DNA from: Rhexocercosporidium sp. MPI-PUGE-AT-0058
Taxonomy: Eukaryota > Ascomycota > Leotiomycetes > Helotiales
DNA length: 64,000 nucleotides
Assembly (NCBI GenBank): GCA_020746875.1
Contig: JAGTJL010000013.1
Location: 2,170,001 to 2,234,000 of the forward strand
Direction: 5' to 3'
How positions within the stretch are numbered: position 1 is the stretch's first letter; every line of letters starts with the position of its first letter. Positions 44,156 through 59,177 of this stretch are shown here, one piece after another. The notes under the pieces were generated by a model, which was not told where the DNA came from, did not search any database, and worked only from the letters and a program-made list of their open reading frames with translations. The position numbers and the translations under genes were made by a program.

Positions 44156-46067
44156 TTAACGAAAGCAAAACTCCTTTTCCTTTAACTCCTTTATTTCTAT
44201 GGCTTTTTTATTTATTAACCCGTGGACGTAATAATACTCTACAAACATATACGCCCTATCTTCTAATGGCCGAATGACGTATGGTAGCTCCCTACCGTAT
44301 AATATACATACTATATCTCCTACTTTCACATGCTTTAATACTTATCTAAATCTCCTGTTTTTCGTTTCACAAAACCTTTAAGACGCTATATACTACTGTA
44401 TTACGTTTTTTACCTTAAGGCACGCTTGGTTTTAGCCTAATAAAAGTTTATTAATTGGGGTTTCGAGACGGTAATCTAAATATTATTAAAATAAGATATT
44501 ATATTTTAAAGCCGGTTTATCTTAACCTTTCGTTACATTAAGTATTATAGTCCGCCAGAAGGCCTCGTAGTTTTCTAGCTTACTACTTTCCTTGAATATA
44601 TTACGGCGAGCAAAGAGCCAGTTATTATAGACTTTTTTAAAGGGATTTTGGAAACTTAGCTCGAGATAGTCAACTACGGGCATCTAGTCGAGGGCCGGGC
44701 AGAGCCTAGTAATAATGTCGACCTGTACTCCTTATATATAAAAGAGATTTTTATCGTTTGAGATCCGGGTTTTAGATATTATAATGCTAAAAGCGTGGAA
44801 TAAGAAGCCATTTCCAATTCCGTCTTTAATAAAAATCAATAGGTTTATGTATTTTAATCGAGATACGTTTACGACTTAACTTAGTAGTGCTCGAGCTCTA
44901 GTGATCGGAGGTATATAAAGTAAACTAAGAAGATGGAGGTTTCTTTTATTTATAATATAATTAATAATAAAACTCTAATAGACTTTTTCGACAGAAAGAT
45001 TATAATTTAATTTAAGATAATGGCCGTATTCTATTACGTCGCCTGCGACACTTAAAAGTGAGTAAATAATATCTCTTGAATTAGCACACTTAAAGATCCT
45101 CGTTATAAAAACCATTTTCAGAAGCGGTATATACTGCTTCTTCTGAGCATCTTGCCTGGTTAATTCTAGTATGGCGAGGTTACTTAAAGACAAAATGGCT
45201 TTATCTTATATATTACTAATATCGTAAAAATCGTTAAAGACGCTAGTTTTATAAAAGCATTAATAAATATTTACTAATACTTTCCAGGATATGACCTGCA
45301 AGCCACAGATTACCGTGGCTTCAGGGGCCTTAATAATTTCTTAAATGATCTATTTGCGAATAAACTACAGCTATATAAGAAAGCGAAGGAAAGGGCGCCG
45401 CTACCGATGTCGTGTATTATATAACTCTTGGAATACACGAGATGATTTATCGTAACGGCTATCGTAAATAAACTCCTTATAAAAATAATCCGTCTTATTT
45501 TCCAGGAGCTATTCGTGAATAGCTTAAACTATTATTAATATATTACTTAAGTTCTCAATATCTTCACTAATTTAAATTAAGGTTTACTAGCAATAGGCAT
45601 AGATTTCTTTTATGAATTAGACTTAAATAGATTTCTTAATATTATTTTACTAATTTATATAAATTGCATCCGCTTAAATTATTCGTTTAATACTAGTTTA
45701 GCGAAGATGCCGAAGCGCGGAATACAGACTTATAAATGTATTAATTACGGGTTCTTAAAGAGCGCTTAGTAAATAGTAATAAGTGGCCTTAAAGGGCAGC
45801 TCTCGTACTCTAGTTAATCTTGAGGTAATTACCCTTACTCAGAATTACGTTAAAGGTTAAAAATATATTTCCTTAAGCGTAAGATAAGGCCTCGTATTAT
45901 GGATTATCTGATAGCAAAACATAAACGAGTCGAAGATAAATGTCTTCGTTGAACTCTAAGAGTTCCAGAATAAGAAGACGAATGAATTAATGACCTTCAA
46001 TAGCCTTATATTTAAACGCTGTTTTAAACGGCTTAGAGCTTAAATTTGAGTCCGTAATCTCGGCCAT
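44156..46067 (-). pseudogene. RIP-killed HET-domain gene
   Basis: ATG 46065-46067 is kept. The minus-strand text shows HET signatures with RIP damage: LRLVYVLLSDNP.YEALSYA.GN (the Trp of YEALSYxWG is now a stop), ADAIYIN (Cys to Tyr in DAICIN), CANSRDIIYSLLSVAGDV, and the C-terminal VKVGDIVCILYGRELPYVIRPL. The relic runs about 1.9 kb to TAA 44156-44158. HET proteins trigger heterokaryon-incompatibility cell death; this copy cannot. The open stretch at 44975-45193 is only its middle. Confidence 0.7.
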
Positions 46068-48420
46068 TCTGATTTGATGTCATAATGTTTAAATAATAAA
46101 CTTGTGAGGAAGTAAGTAATAAAATAAGAAAAGCGAGGGTTTTTAAGTAAGGGGAAACTTAGAAATAAATCAATTAAACTGCCAGTCTTAAGCCACTCAG
46201 TTAGATAATTTCCTATATATTACTAAATATATTAATTGGAAATTTAAAGATCTAGGCCTAGTATAAACACTATATATTTTAGAACTATAAATGCACTAGT
46301 AATAATAAATATAATAAGACAATTGACAGCGTATGCGGTTTATTAGTATTTAAGCAATTAAGCGCCGACGGGCCTGAGCCTACTTGCCTACTTAGTTTAT
46401 TACTACTACCTGCCTATAAAAGCCTATCGCCGGAATGCCTCGCGAGACTTATTTAAAACTAATCTCCTTTTCCCAGATATTATTAATTAAATTATTTCAA
46501 TAGCAATTATATTAAGTTTAAAAATATCTTACGAGAAAACAATTACCGTTTGCTACTAAGTAATCTACGGAAAGCATATATAAATAAGTTATGAACTTTA
46601 CTAATTGCATTTTACGACATCGAAATAAAATCCATTAAATAAATAATATTCATTAATTCTCCACAATCTAATAATCGCTTCTCTATTCCTGAGGAACTGC
46701 AACGCACCTCTTATTAAGTAGTATGCCTCAGCCTCACTGCCTTTAGTAATAGATTAGTATTCTCCCTTAAGTATAACCGACCGAACGGTTAATAGTTAAT
46801 AATCTTTATAATATAATATTTTAAGCGTGATAAGTATAACCGGTCCTAGTCAACAGTACTTAAAACCGCACCGCGAGGCCGTTCGATAGAGAATTCTTTA
46901 CGTCGCCTCGGGTAGATATGGTATAAGCAGTGACAGAACTGGCGGAGCTGCACAGTGACAGCACCTCAGAAAAGTCTGCGGGCGTCGCTTTTTCGGGTGG
47001 AAAAGTCTATAGAATTTTCTATAATAGTGAATTGCGACTAGTATCCTTTACTGTATAATACTCGCTATATTTCTTGCAAATCGTAATGACCGTCGCAATC
47101 TCTAAGACGTGTTATCCTCGCAATTTTTAACATTATTTTAAAAAATAATATCGCCGTTCTTAGGCTTCTTATAGAATAAAGACTAACTATATATAGCTTC
47201 GCATACGCGTATTTTACACGTCTTATTATGCCTTTGCCTTCGGGTTAAGGTCAGTAAGCGACTGGGCTCGCGCCGGGCTGCTGCCATGGAAAGGCGTCTT
47301 ACGAAGCGCTATTAAATAATTATGTCTTTTACGCTATGGCTCGAGGACACGCCAACTTACTTTAATTCTAACTGGTCGTAATGTGCGCTATACTATAAGG
47401 TTGACTTAAAAAGGTCATACACCGAATAGAAATCGCTAACAAAATGCCTTATACCCCGCCTAATTAGCGAAAAATACATAAGTTATATCAAAGAGTTTTA
47501 GGCGCGGGGCGCAAAGTAATACCGTAATTAAGATTTTACAATTACTTTACTTATAAGAGATTTGGATATAATTCAGTGTATATAGTGGGCTTTCTTAGGG
47601 TTAAACATCCTAGTCTAAAATCAAAGTAGGGCTAACTAACGCTTATTATAAACATATGCCCACTTTTTTAAGTTTGCTCCTACCCGTGTCCTTAAATATA
47701 ATTTGTAATACCGGGACTGGCTCTTGCATATTTGCGGCTCTTAAATAGCTTAAATTATAAAATATTATTAATCGGCTTTTATACTACCATATGCAGCCAC
47801 AGACGTATTATAATATCGTCGAAAAGCACTCTTACTTCGGTCGCTAATAAGCTGCCCTAAAAGCTTAATATAATCAAAATAAACCTTCAGCTTATAAAAG
47901 AGAAGCCTCGCCTTTACGCGGGATCTACACCCGATTCGCCTCGCGATGGAAGCAGCCTTAAGTAATAAGGCACTTAGTGAGTTATAGCAACTAATAAAAT
48001 GATTTACATTAACTAAAAGCAGCAGAATTAAGTCTTTCTGCCCTTCTTTTTAATATTCGCCCGCCAGCGATAACCTTATTTAACCGCTACAACCACGGCT
48101 TTTAATACTAAGGTAAGGCGAAATTAAATAAAAATAATAACTTATATTACGCTCCTACTGAATTCCTGCGAGCGGCGTACCAAGGACCTGCCGTATCCTC
48201 GCTATATAAAAACCATGTTAGTAGCCGAGCGATTAACTCTATAAGCTTAGTATTATAATAATATTTTCACCGCTCCGCATGTTCACTTTACTTCTCGTTT
48301 ATACTGCTGTCTTCCTTATACGGTAAAGCACGGCCTTGTTATGCGGCCTTATTATTTTATATGACTTTACCCACTTATTTATTTAATGCTTTAAATAGAC
48401 GAGACTGTGACGTTACAATA
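46068..48420. other. AT-rich spacer between the divergent HET and NLR relics
   Basis: No family motif is visible in either strand. The two relics start at opposite ends (46067 minus, 48421 plus), so this would have contained both promoters. Confidence 0.45.
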
Positions 48421-51400
48421 ATAAATCCCGTGATTATATTTAATTTGACAGGAACGGTCCTTTAATTCATTAACTCTAGTATTAAATTTACGAGCCTCGC
48501 GGGGAAACTTTATCGATCTGAATCGGACAATGACTATAATTATGGTAATTTATTAAAGATTACTAAGGATCTCGATACGATCCTTTCTCATTTAAAGAAT
48601 TAAGAAGGCGATAGTGACGTAAAGAAAAGCCTTAGCGTACTAGCATTAAATTACGGGAAGACAGCCACGAGATTATTAATTATACTTTAAAAGATTAAAC
48701 CAATAAAGAATATGCGTAAATAAGACTTAATAAAGGCAGTTTTACAATTAATTTATAAAGAAAATGAGATCAAGACACTTTAAAACCGCTTGAATTCTTT
48801 CCGAAACGAGCTTAATTTATATCTTCTCCTCTCGTTACGGTAAGCTTGCCCTTTATATTGATTTCATAGCTACACCACTTAGTCGTCTTTAACTTGCCTT
48901 AGTGAATATACTACGTAGTTTACTGGCTAGTAGGACGTAATTCTATAAAAGTTAAGCGCCGTTTATGATTAAACGTTAAAAGTTGGCGGGGTCTTTGCTT
49001 CTATCCTTAAGTACCTAGTTTCTCGAGAAGGCAGCAGACCGCGCGATATTAATAAAGATATTAAATCCTTTTAAAAGAACTTGACTAAAACGTTTTACGA
49101 GACCTAAGCCAGTAAATAGCAACTTGGCACACTTAATATTTACTTATCTTAAACTAATCGCAAAAGAACTTAATTAATGTTCCTTATTAGCTTTAAATAT
49201 GACGGAATAATTGATCGGGAATGCCGTATAGCTACGGCCCACGAATCGACATTTAAATAAATATTTTAAAATAGCTAATCCCGAGACTGCGAATTCCAGA
49301 GTAATTAAGTAAAGATAGTAAAATAATTAAGTTTACGAGAATGGCTCGAGTCAGATGATTAGCTTTACTAAATAACTAAGAAAGCAAGTTTTAGCAAATT
49401 AATATTAATGAAATTTTTCTATAATCCAATTTCTGATACATTAAACAAAGATATATTTCAGGACGAATCGAAATACGGAATAGCCTTAGAACAATTACGA
49501 TATCGTCCATACTTAAAGAAATAAGCCGGCTATTCTCGATTACTTATTATATATTTCTACTTCTAAAACTTAGGAATAGTACTTTAAATAATATAAATCG
49601 GCCTTTTTTATACTTTACTTTACCAAATTGCGGTACAACGCTCAGACGTTATATTAATAGTTATTCTAAAGCAATAAGAAGTTATATACTTCTTTAATTA
49701 CTACCTTAAGCGTTAGCTTAAGCGAGACCTATATAAAATGCTTTTTTTGGCTATCGAAAAGTTAAGCAATAATAATAAGATTTGTTTTTTTATTAATAAG
49801 TTAAATAAATTTAAGGGTAGCTCCGACAACCTAATATTTAAAGTCAAGGATTTTATAAAAGACTTCAGCTATGTGAAGATCTACGTCGCTAATTATTTAT
49901 AGAACATTTTCCAGATCGCTTTTAAATAAAAGGCAAATCTTAAGCTTAAAGATTTCATATTTAACGATATTAAGAGCTTTATCTAGTTAAAACTTTATAT
50001 AGATAAAGAATTCGAGAAATTATAATAAAGATATTAATTATTCACTAACTAGCTAGTGAATAATATCGTAGTAAAGGCTTCTGGGGTCTTTTTGTGAGTC
50101 GACCTCGTTATTATATCTTTACTGGTCGGAATACGACTAGGTAATAAAATAGACGACTTTTAGCGGAGATTAGACGAGCTCCTTTTAAATCTCGAAAATT
50201 TCTACGAAAAAATCTTATATAACTTAAATCCCTTTTATTTAAATTATGCCGTATAGTATTTTACTTTAGTTAAATTAGCGGAGGCACCTCTCACTATCCT
50301 GCAATTCTTATTTACTAATAAGGAATCGCCTGAATTAGCTATTAAGATACCTCTAAGGTTAATTATTAAAAATGAACTTTTATTACGAGTAAAAGTAGTA
50401 AATCGCCGGCTTAACAGCCGTTGTAAAGGCTTTTTGAAAATAAACAAAAGACTATAGAGTTTTAGGAGCAGTAACACGCGCCGTCCTTAGCAATTAACGG
50501 TCTAGTATTTGCACTAAACAATTAAAGATTTCATTAAAACTCCGAAGGCATAAAAGTTCCTTCGATTATCGACGCATCCCGATTTCAATATATTTTTATA
50601 ACTTTGTATCGCGTATCTTATAGACATAAAGGCTTGGCATATTACGTAGGAATACAATAAATCCGACAATCTCTTTTTTTAAAATAATCCCTAAGACAGC
50701 CTCTAAGTCAACGTTCAATACAACGTCTAAAGTAACAATCAAAATAAAGTAAAAAAGGGAAAGGTCGTGGAATATATAAAGTCGAACTTCGAGACTAAAG
50801 CGTTATAACAACGTGCGGGCGAAGGGGTAGAAGAAGACGGGAATAAAATAGAAAGGTATTAAGATAAACGTAACGAAGAAGACAAAAACGAAGTTATTTA
50901 TAAGAGCGACCTCGAAGGGCTAGAGAGCTAGTTAAATTCGGAAGAGAAAAAAGTAAAAGAGAAAATAGAAAGAAATAAACACGAATACGAGAACGAAGAT
51001 AATATTAAACTAGAAGCACTAAAGAGGTGGCTAAACGAGGAGGAAAAACCCTAAGAAAACGAAGAAATTCTAAAGAATAAAGAAAAGAAAGACAATAAAA
51101 ATGAAAACGAGAATAATAACTAGAGCCAGGACGTAAACAAAAAATATCTGTCCGCCGCCAAAGTCACTTATTATTTACGGAATATCGCTAACGTTTATAA
51201 AGCTAACGGAGGTACTGTAATAAAACTATTAAAAGAGTTAAAGAGTGTTATTAACCGGTTAGACTATAAGGAGGCGCTCGCCAAAAACAACGTAAGCACG
51301 TACGGCGAATATTCAAAGGCAATTCCTCTACGAGCACAGCCCTTTTTATAAAACAACAGAATACTAAGACTAGAAAAAGACGCAAGCTCTCTTAATAATA

Positions 51401-51940
51401 AGTCATTTTTATCTTACGCTATTAAATATAATGTAATCCCTTACGTGAGGGCTAAGGCTAAGAGAGGGGGTCTTATTCGCCGACCCCGTCTCGAACAACC
51501 TAAGGAAAGGTGGCCTTTATTATTAAATACGCTCTCCGGTAATATACTAAAGCCCAGGATAGTAGAGTATTTGCTGGACTTAAGCGTAGATCCCAACTTT
51601 AAGGTGTTAAAAGTTCATTCGTAAACTCCTTAGATTATGGCTCTTATTAAGGTAACTCTATTATATATTATATAAAGTAAAGTCAGCACTTCCGCTAAGT
51701 ATTTTCTAGCGGAAGAGAAGTAGAAGCAAACGCTGAAGTTAATATTCTCGCGAGGAGCTGACTGAGCTGAGTGCTCGAAGGTACCGAAGTCGCTGCTAAC
51801 ACTTATTAGTAAGAAGATTCTATAAGATCTAAGAGATAAGGCAAGACCTAAAATAATAACGGAAACAAAAACAAAGACAAAGGCAAAGGCAGAAGCTAAG
51901 GCGGACATAATAACAGGCTTAAATAGCTGGTTTCGAAAAT
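48421..51940 (+). pseudogene. RIP-killed NACHT NLR with helical N-terminal domain and ankyrin-like tail
   Basis: The start codon is now ATA (48421), followed by NPVIIFNLTGTVL, the PigL_N/Helo-like opening. LNSFRNELNLYLLLSLR at about 48790-48840 closes that domain. The P-loop GKAGSGKST-type motif reads KKASFSKLI (about 49376-49410). Walker B IDGLDEFDG-type reads INKLNKFKG (about 49790-49815). KASGVFL.VDLV, LRRLDELLLNLENFYEKIL and V.YLH.TIKDFI mark the DUF7791-type middle part. IVEYLLDLSVDPN (about 51560) and SRGAD (about 51750) are ankyrin-like. Every motif change is C->T or G->A. The ancestor was probably 1100-1200 aa. Confidence 0.75.
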
Positions 51941-52299
51941 GGAATCTGGGGTGAAACCTTCCCTAAATAATTATAAATGAAAACTATCTTTTAGATTTCT
52001 TACGGCGAATATTCTCTTAAAAGTTAAAACTTCTTAAGCTATACGCTTTTTAATAATAACTAGTTGAAATGAGTTTAATTAATAATCTTAACTTTATATT
52101 TCGTTAAGCGACATAATAACCCGGCTTCTGATTAGACACTGGCAATGGCAGCGGCCCTACTGTAATAAGGGTTACCCGGGTTGCGATATAACCCGAACTT
52201 TGTGGCACGTGCATTGCGAGGGAGGTGCCAGAACTCCTTATATTATGTCATTTAATTTATCGTTCATCCTTTTGCAGTTGATTACATCACTAAAGACCA

Positions 52300-54456
<2,157 letters not shown>

Positions 54457-54890
54457 ACGTGGTTTATCAGGACCCTGCGCATATCAGGACCCTGCGCAAA
54501 AAATTTCCATACAAAAAACATCCGTGCCAGCCCGGACAACTTTCTTAATTATTAATAAAAAGCTTAAATAATTTTTATATAATATATTTAATATATAAAT
54601 ATTATATACTTTAAGTTTAAAATAAATTCTATTAATAAATAAAAAGTTATTAATAAAAAAGTAAATTACAAGGATTAAAATTAGTGTAATTTTAATTCTA
54701 TAGTAAGTAATTAATAATTTTTAAAACTTTAAATTATAAGAAATTTCTTTATATTATAAATAAATCAAATTTTAAATTTTAAATAATTTTATTAATAATT
54801 AAAGAAGTTGTCCGGGCTGGCACGGACGTTTTTTGTATGGAAATTTTTTGCGCAGGGTCCTGATATGCGCAGGGTCCTGATAAACCACGT
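54457..54890. mobile_element. Pogo-related MITE, 434 bp, long terminal inverted repeats
   Basis: The ends are ACGTGGTTTATCAGGACC and its complement, flanked by TA on both sides (54455-54456 and 54891-54892). The inverted repeats are about 100 bp with few mismatches and include a tandem 17-bp motif (ATATCAGGACCCTGCGC, two copies). The AT-rich middle has no coding capacity. The first 14 bases match the end of the 24.7-kb pogo-like element, so a transposase of this lineage probably mobilised it. Confidence 0.85.
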
Positions 54891-55203
54891 TATTAAAATA
54901 AGATATATTTTAAGTATATATAATATATTACGTCTATAACCTCTTCCTTTATACCTACTTCTTATCCTCTTACATACTTAATACCTCCTTTAAACGCTCT
55001 CTCTACCATAAATAAGGATATTTATATATAATTTAAAGATAAGTTAACGTACTTTTACTCTTCTTTTATAAAGTTGTCTTAAGTCTACCTTAGTTATTAT
55101 AGCTATTCTAAATAAGGTTATATTACTAAAGATTACCTTTTCCTTTTTAAGTAAATACCGTTATGTAAAAATTAATATAATTCAAGTACCTTTTAAAGAA
55201 CTA

Positions 55204-57064
55204 ACGTGGTATATCAGTGGGTCGCCCACATCAGTGAGTCGCCCACTTTTCTCCACCCTCACTACTTTAAAGTACAATAAATCAACCACAACAATAGATA
55301 AAACTTATTACTCTTCAAATTCTAATGAACTAGATATATCTACAGCTTCTTGACAAGTAGAAGCATAATGACCAGTCTTTCCACAAGCGCTACAATGTCG
55401 CCCGCGCGAATTCCTCTCCTTGCGATTTACCCCTCCAGAACGTCTGTCGCGTCGTATCTGCTCATTTACTTCATTTTGAGCTATAATATCGTGTGCTTCC
55501 CCCACAGTAAGTACACCTCCTTGACGAATACGATTCTTTTTAGATCTGCGACGCTTGGAAAGTGCCTCATTTGCCGCTCGAAGTGTACGTAGCTCCGCAT
55601 TAACAAGGGTCAATTCATGAGCTAAACGCTCTGTACCTTTTGCCAACGAAGCGACGGTTTGAAAAAGAGGAGTAGGCGAGCTTCCTTGATGACGAGCAAT
55701 ACGATCTCTAACTAAAGTTGTTTGCGAAAGAGCTTCCGTTGGGTTGTGCGGGGTTTGCGAAACCCAAGGGTATGCGTCGACAGAGGGGGGGCTAACAGGT
55801 GTAGGAGTTCGTAGCTTGACATCTAACCTTCCTAAGACCGTCTCAGGATCAAAAGGGATTAATCCAGCTCCGCGGAATCCAGCTTGACCATTTGCGACTG
55901 TAATTGACTGTTGATACGCTTGTTTAAAGGCCATAAGAAACTCGACCTTGGTGATATGGTTGATATGCGCTTTCATGAACTCTTCGATTTGTCTACCGTA
56001 CTTTCGTTTGAGAACAGCAAAACTTCCGACGTCGAGTGGTTGAAGTAGATGAGAGGAATGCGGGGGCAAACAGAGAGTTATAATGTTGTGAGACTTGCAA
56101 TACTCTTGAAATTCAATCGATTCGTGACTCTCGTGTCCATCGAGGATCAATATACGATATGGACCTTGTGCTCGAGCAGCAGTATGTTTATCGAAGTGTT
56201 TCAACCATTCCAGACCAGTCTTATTGTTTGTCTAACCGTTATTCGAAGTTTTAATAGCCTAGTCGTCGGGGAGGGCGGTTTCGGAATACCAATTCGCGAG
56301 GTGGTTGACGCCTTGAAGTACCAAGAATGGAGGAACACTCCAGCCTTCGCCATTCGTATACACAATTGCTGTCGCCCATTCTCGATTGCCTGGCTGAACT
56401 GCTTTGCTTTTGCCACGTCGATCGGCACGCGTAACGACCATTCTAGGTGCGATTTGTCCCATCATAAAGCCGGTCTCGTCGAAGTTGTAGATATCGCTAT
56501 CCACCACACTATATTTCGCCCGCATATTCTTTATCAGTCGAAACCACGCGCCAATTAGCTCAGGATCTTCGCATAAGGCTCTTTGAAAGTCGTAGGCGCG
56601 ATTGAAACGCGTCTTTAACTCTGGTCGTCGAGCTACGAATCGTTGTGCCCAGCACTTCCCGACGCGTTTTGCTCCGCGCGCCTCGAGGAGATAATTCGCC
56701 ATATCTTCTACATCAGCCAGCCGGGGCGAAAACCCTCTAAAATCTCGATCGAATACATGTCGAACAATTGTTTCCTCCTCTGATTCCGTCAGGTTTTGAA
56801 CTCCGGGTCGAGAATCACTACGAGCAGGTCGACCGGCTAATCGATCACGCAGTGTCTCTCTTGACACATTATATATCGTTGCAGCTTTGCGTTGACTTAG
56901 CTTTCGTACGGAGGTTCGAATAGCTTCCATAGCTAAAATAATTCGAGCTTCTTGGGTCTGTACTTGCATTATAACAATTGAAAACGTGTATTAAAGTGAT
57001 GGGGTAGAGATTTCGGGAAAAGTGGGCGACTCACTGATGTGGGCGACCCACTGATATACCACGT
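55204..57064 (-). mobile_element. Full-length pogo/Fot1-like transposon
   Basis: Perfect 48-bp terminal inverted repeats (55204-55251 and 57017-57064) begin ACGTGGTATATCAG and contain two copies of an ATCAGTGRGTCGCCCAC motif. TA flanks both ends (55202-55203, 57065-57066). The element is 1861 bp and holds one transposase gene with two nonsense changes. Confidence 0.9.
55308..56969 (-). pseudogene. Pogo-like DDE transposase with CCHC knuckle, two stops
   Basis: The 554-codon frame starts at ATG 56969 (MQVQTQEARII). A psq-type and a CENP-B-type helix-turn-helix precede the DDE domain with all three acidic residues: DETGFMMG, ILDGHESH and LQPLDVG. The C-terminal part is coiled-coil-like and ends in a zinc knuckle CSACGKTGHYASTC (CX2CX4HX4C). 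Two TAG codons (56259-56261 and 56232-56234) replace Trp codons that are intact in the 24.7-kb copy (PPDWV and SNGWTN). Only these two G->A changes are apparent, so inactivation is recent, and the catalytic core is otherwise preserved. Confidence 0.85.
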
Positions 57065-57089
57065 TAATTATTTACTAACTTAATAATTA

Positions 57090-57556
57090 GATCAAAAAAC
57101 TCGCTGGTCTTCTACTGCCTATATGCTTAGAGACTTTCTTAATCTTTGGCAAGCTATTAAAGTAGTTATAGAATTATCTACTTCTAAAAGCTTTAAAAAG
57201 AATAAGGAAAGTCTTTTATTAAAAGACCATGAAATCGAATACTTACAAAAATGCTTAAAGATGTAATATCTTTGTTAAAGCTTCTACTAAGTTACAAGCG
57301 GAAAAATACCCTACTATATATTATCTTATGCCAGAGATATATAGAATATATAATAAGCTAGAAGCTATTAAACAAGAGTTAATGTAAGTAAATACTATTT
57401 TATATATTATATTTATAGTATTAATACTAATTATTTATAGAACGATATTTTTTTTACAAAAGATACTGATAAAGGTATTGCAAAGCTTCGGAAATATTTT
57501 CCTAAAACAGGAATAAGTCAAAATAATAAGGCTTTATACCTCTCTTCGATTTTAGA
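57090..57556 (+). pseudogene. hAT transposase dimerisation-region relic
   Basis: Across two frames the text reads KASTKLQAEKYPTIYYLMPEIYRIYNKLEAIKQEL and, further on, DKGIAKL.KYFPKTG.SQNNKALYLSSILD. This is the C-terminal hAT-type region around the dimerisation domain. The pogo-like element at 55204-57064 and the MITE are inserted in older AT-rich sequence upstream. The relic ends abruptly at about 57556. Confidence 0.5.
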
Positions 57557-59177
57557 CCTTAGTGTCGGTGCAGTACCGGTTCATGTGACACAAAGGGTAT
57601 ATCGATATATATTCTCAATCATGGGTTGCAAAAAGCTGTTTGTATGTGTGTGTTCTATGAAGAGAGTGTGAGAAAGCACGAGCTATATACTAATCCGAAT
57701 CACCCCTGGTACGGGTCCGTTACCCCTCCGACAGCGATACCCCTCCTAACTGATACTGAAGGCATAACCCTGTAAGGTCGTATCCCTTGCGAAGGGGGTC
57801 CAAACCAACAAAGCACCTGGGGACCAACAATAAGCTAATAGTTTATTAATAGATTAATGAAAGAGAGTTAGTCAAACCGTCGTTAAGAGGGAAGCGAGTT
57901 GATTGGAAAGAAGGAGTACGATATTCGATATTGTAACTCTGGCCAATAGAAAATCGTCGACTATTATCGAAATTGCCAGAAACGACTGTAATAAATAGAC
58001 TATTAATAAAGCTCTATAAATTGGATTAATTACTTACAGATAATATGTACTTGATTAGCTACAATTATCAAGTGTTAATACTGAAGTAAGCTAAGCGAGA
58101 TTATTGATATTTTAAAAGGAAGGAAGATTTAAAAGTGAAGAAGTTAATTTAACCTTGTCAGATAACGCTAGAGACACTAATGACTAAGCAAGACCACACT
58201 TAAGTATCTTATATAATTAATAATAATAATATTTAGAGTTATATAAGTAATAATATATATTAAAATCAACTTAAATGATTTCTAGATATTTAATTATAAT
58301 AAGAAATAAAATTTTAAAGATAAAGTAGGTCCAGCTAATAATCGTGAGTTTTTTTTCTTATGAATATCTGTATATAACTAAATAAGGATTTTAGGAGTAA
58401 TAAGTTTGTAAAAATATTTATTATTCGCTTTTAAAATCGTATATATAGAAAAAAATAAATTCTCAAATATTTTGGCGGTGCCAAGACCTCCCTCATATAA
58501 GTATAAGTATTTAAGTACTAGCCGGATTGGGACGAAAGTGGGTCCATTCAAACGCTAGCAATTTACTGCATAATATGAGTTAGACAGATATATTATATTA
58601 GTTAATTTACTTTTTTACCATATTTGAAGCGGTCCGACTGTATTGTGAATTAAGTAGACAAAAGTATTATAAGAGTGCAGATTCCATGCTTATTCCCATT
58701 GCACGATTTTCATCCACCGTTTATGGGTTCTTAAAGTTTTCGTGCGCCTCTGGAGTTCTTAGTATTCGACTCAGCTGTGCCAGGGTCCATCTGTGAGATT
58801 CAACAAACTCATTGCTGTAATACTGTATCTAATATACTGAATATTTCAAGTGTACAAGTTGGACACATATTATGATTACAGTTATCGCAAGTGATGTCTT
58901 CTTTTATTAGTGCGGTATCACATCGACAACAGTACAGTAGGAACTATAGGGATGGTTCCAAGTTTTCCAGGTATAGACCTAATTATATTAGGGATGGTTC
59001 CAAGTTTTTCAGGTATAGAGATGTCTGAGAAAGAGGATTCGAGTAGAACTGGAGTTTCACTTTTGTTGTGGTGCTTTAATTGACCTTAATTGTTGCAAGG
59101 TCGGGAGAAAATAATCGGTTCGCTTCGGTGATCTACTCACTTGTGAACTACGTTATTTGAAGCTGGAGAATAGCGAG
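57557..59177. other. Spacer; AT-rich to balanced transition
   Basis: No gene is visible. 57563-57829 has LTR-like ends (TGTCGGT...ACCAACA) without target duplication. 58949-58978 and 58991-59019 are two near-identical copies of a GGGATGGTTCCAAG motif. Composition becomes balanced after about 58500. The final part is the 3' flank of the HET-NACHT-WD40 gene. Confidence 0.45.

Noticed and set aside
57563..57829. Solo LTR with TGTCGGT...ACCAACA ends
   Set aside because: No target-site duplication and no second copy in the window; only the ends suggest an LTR.
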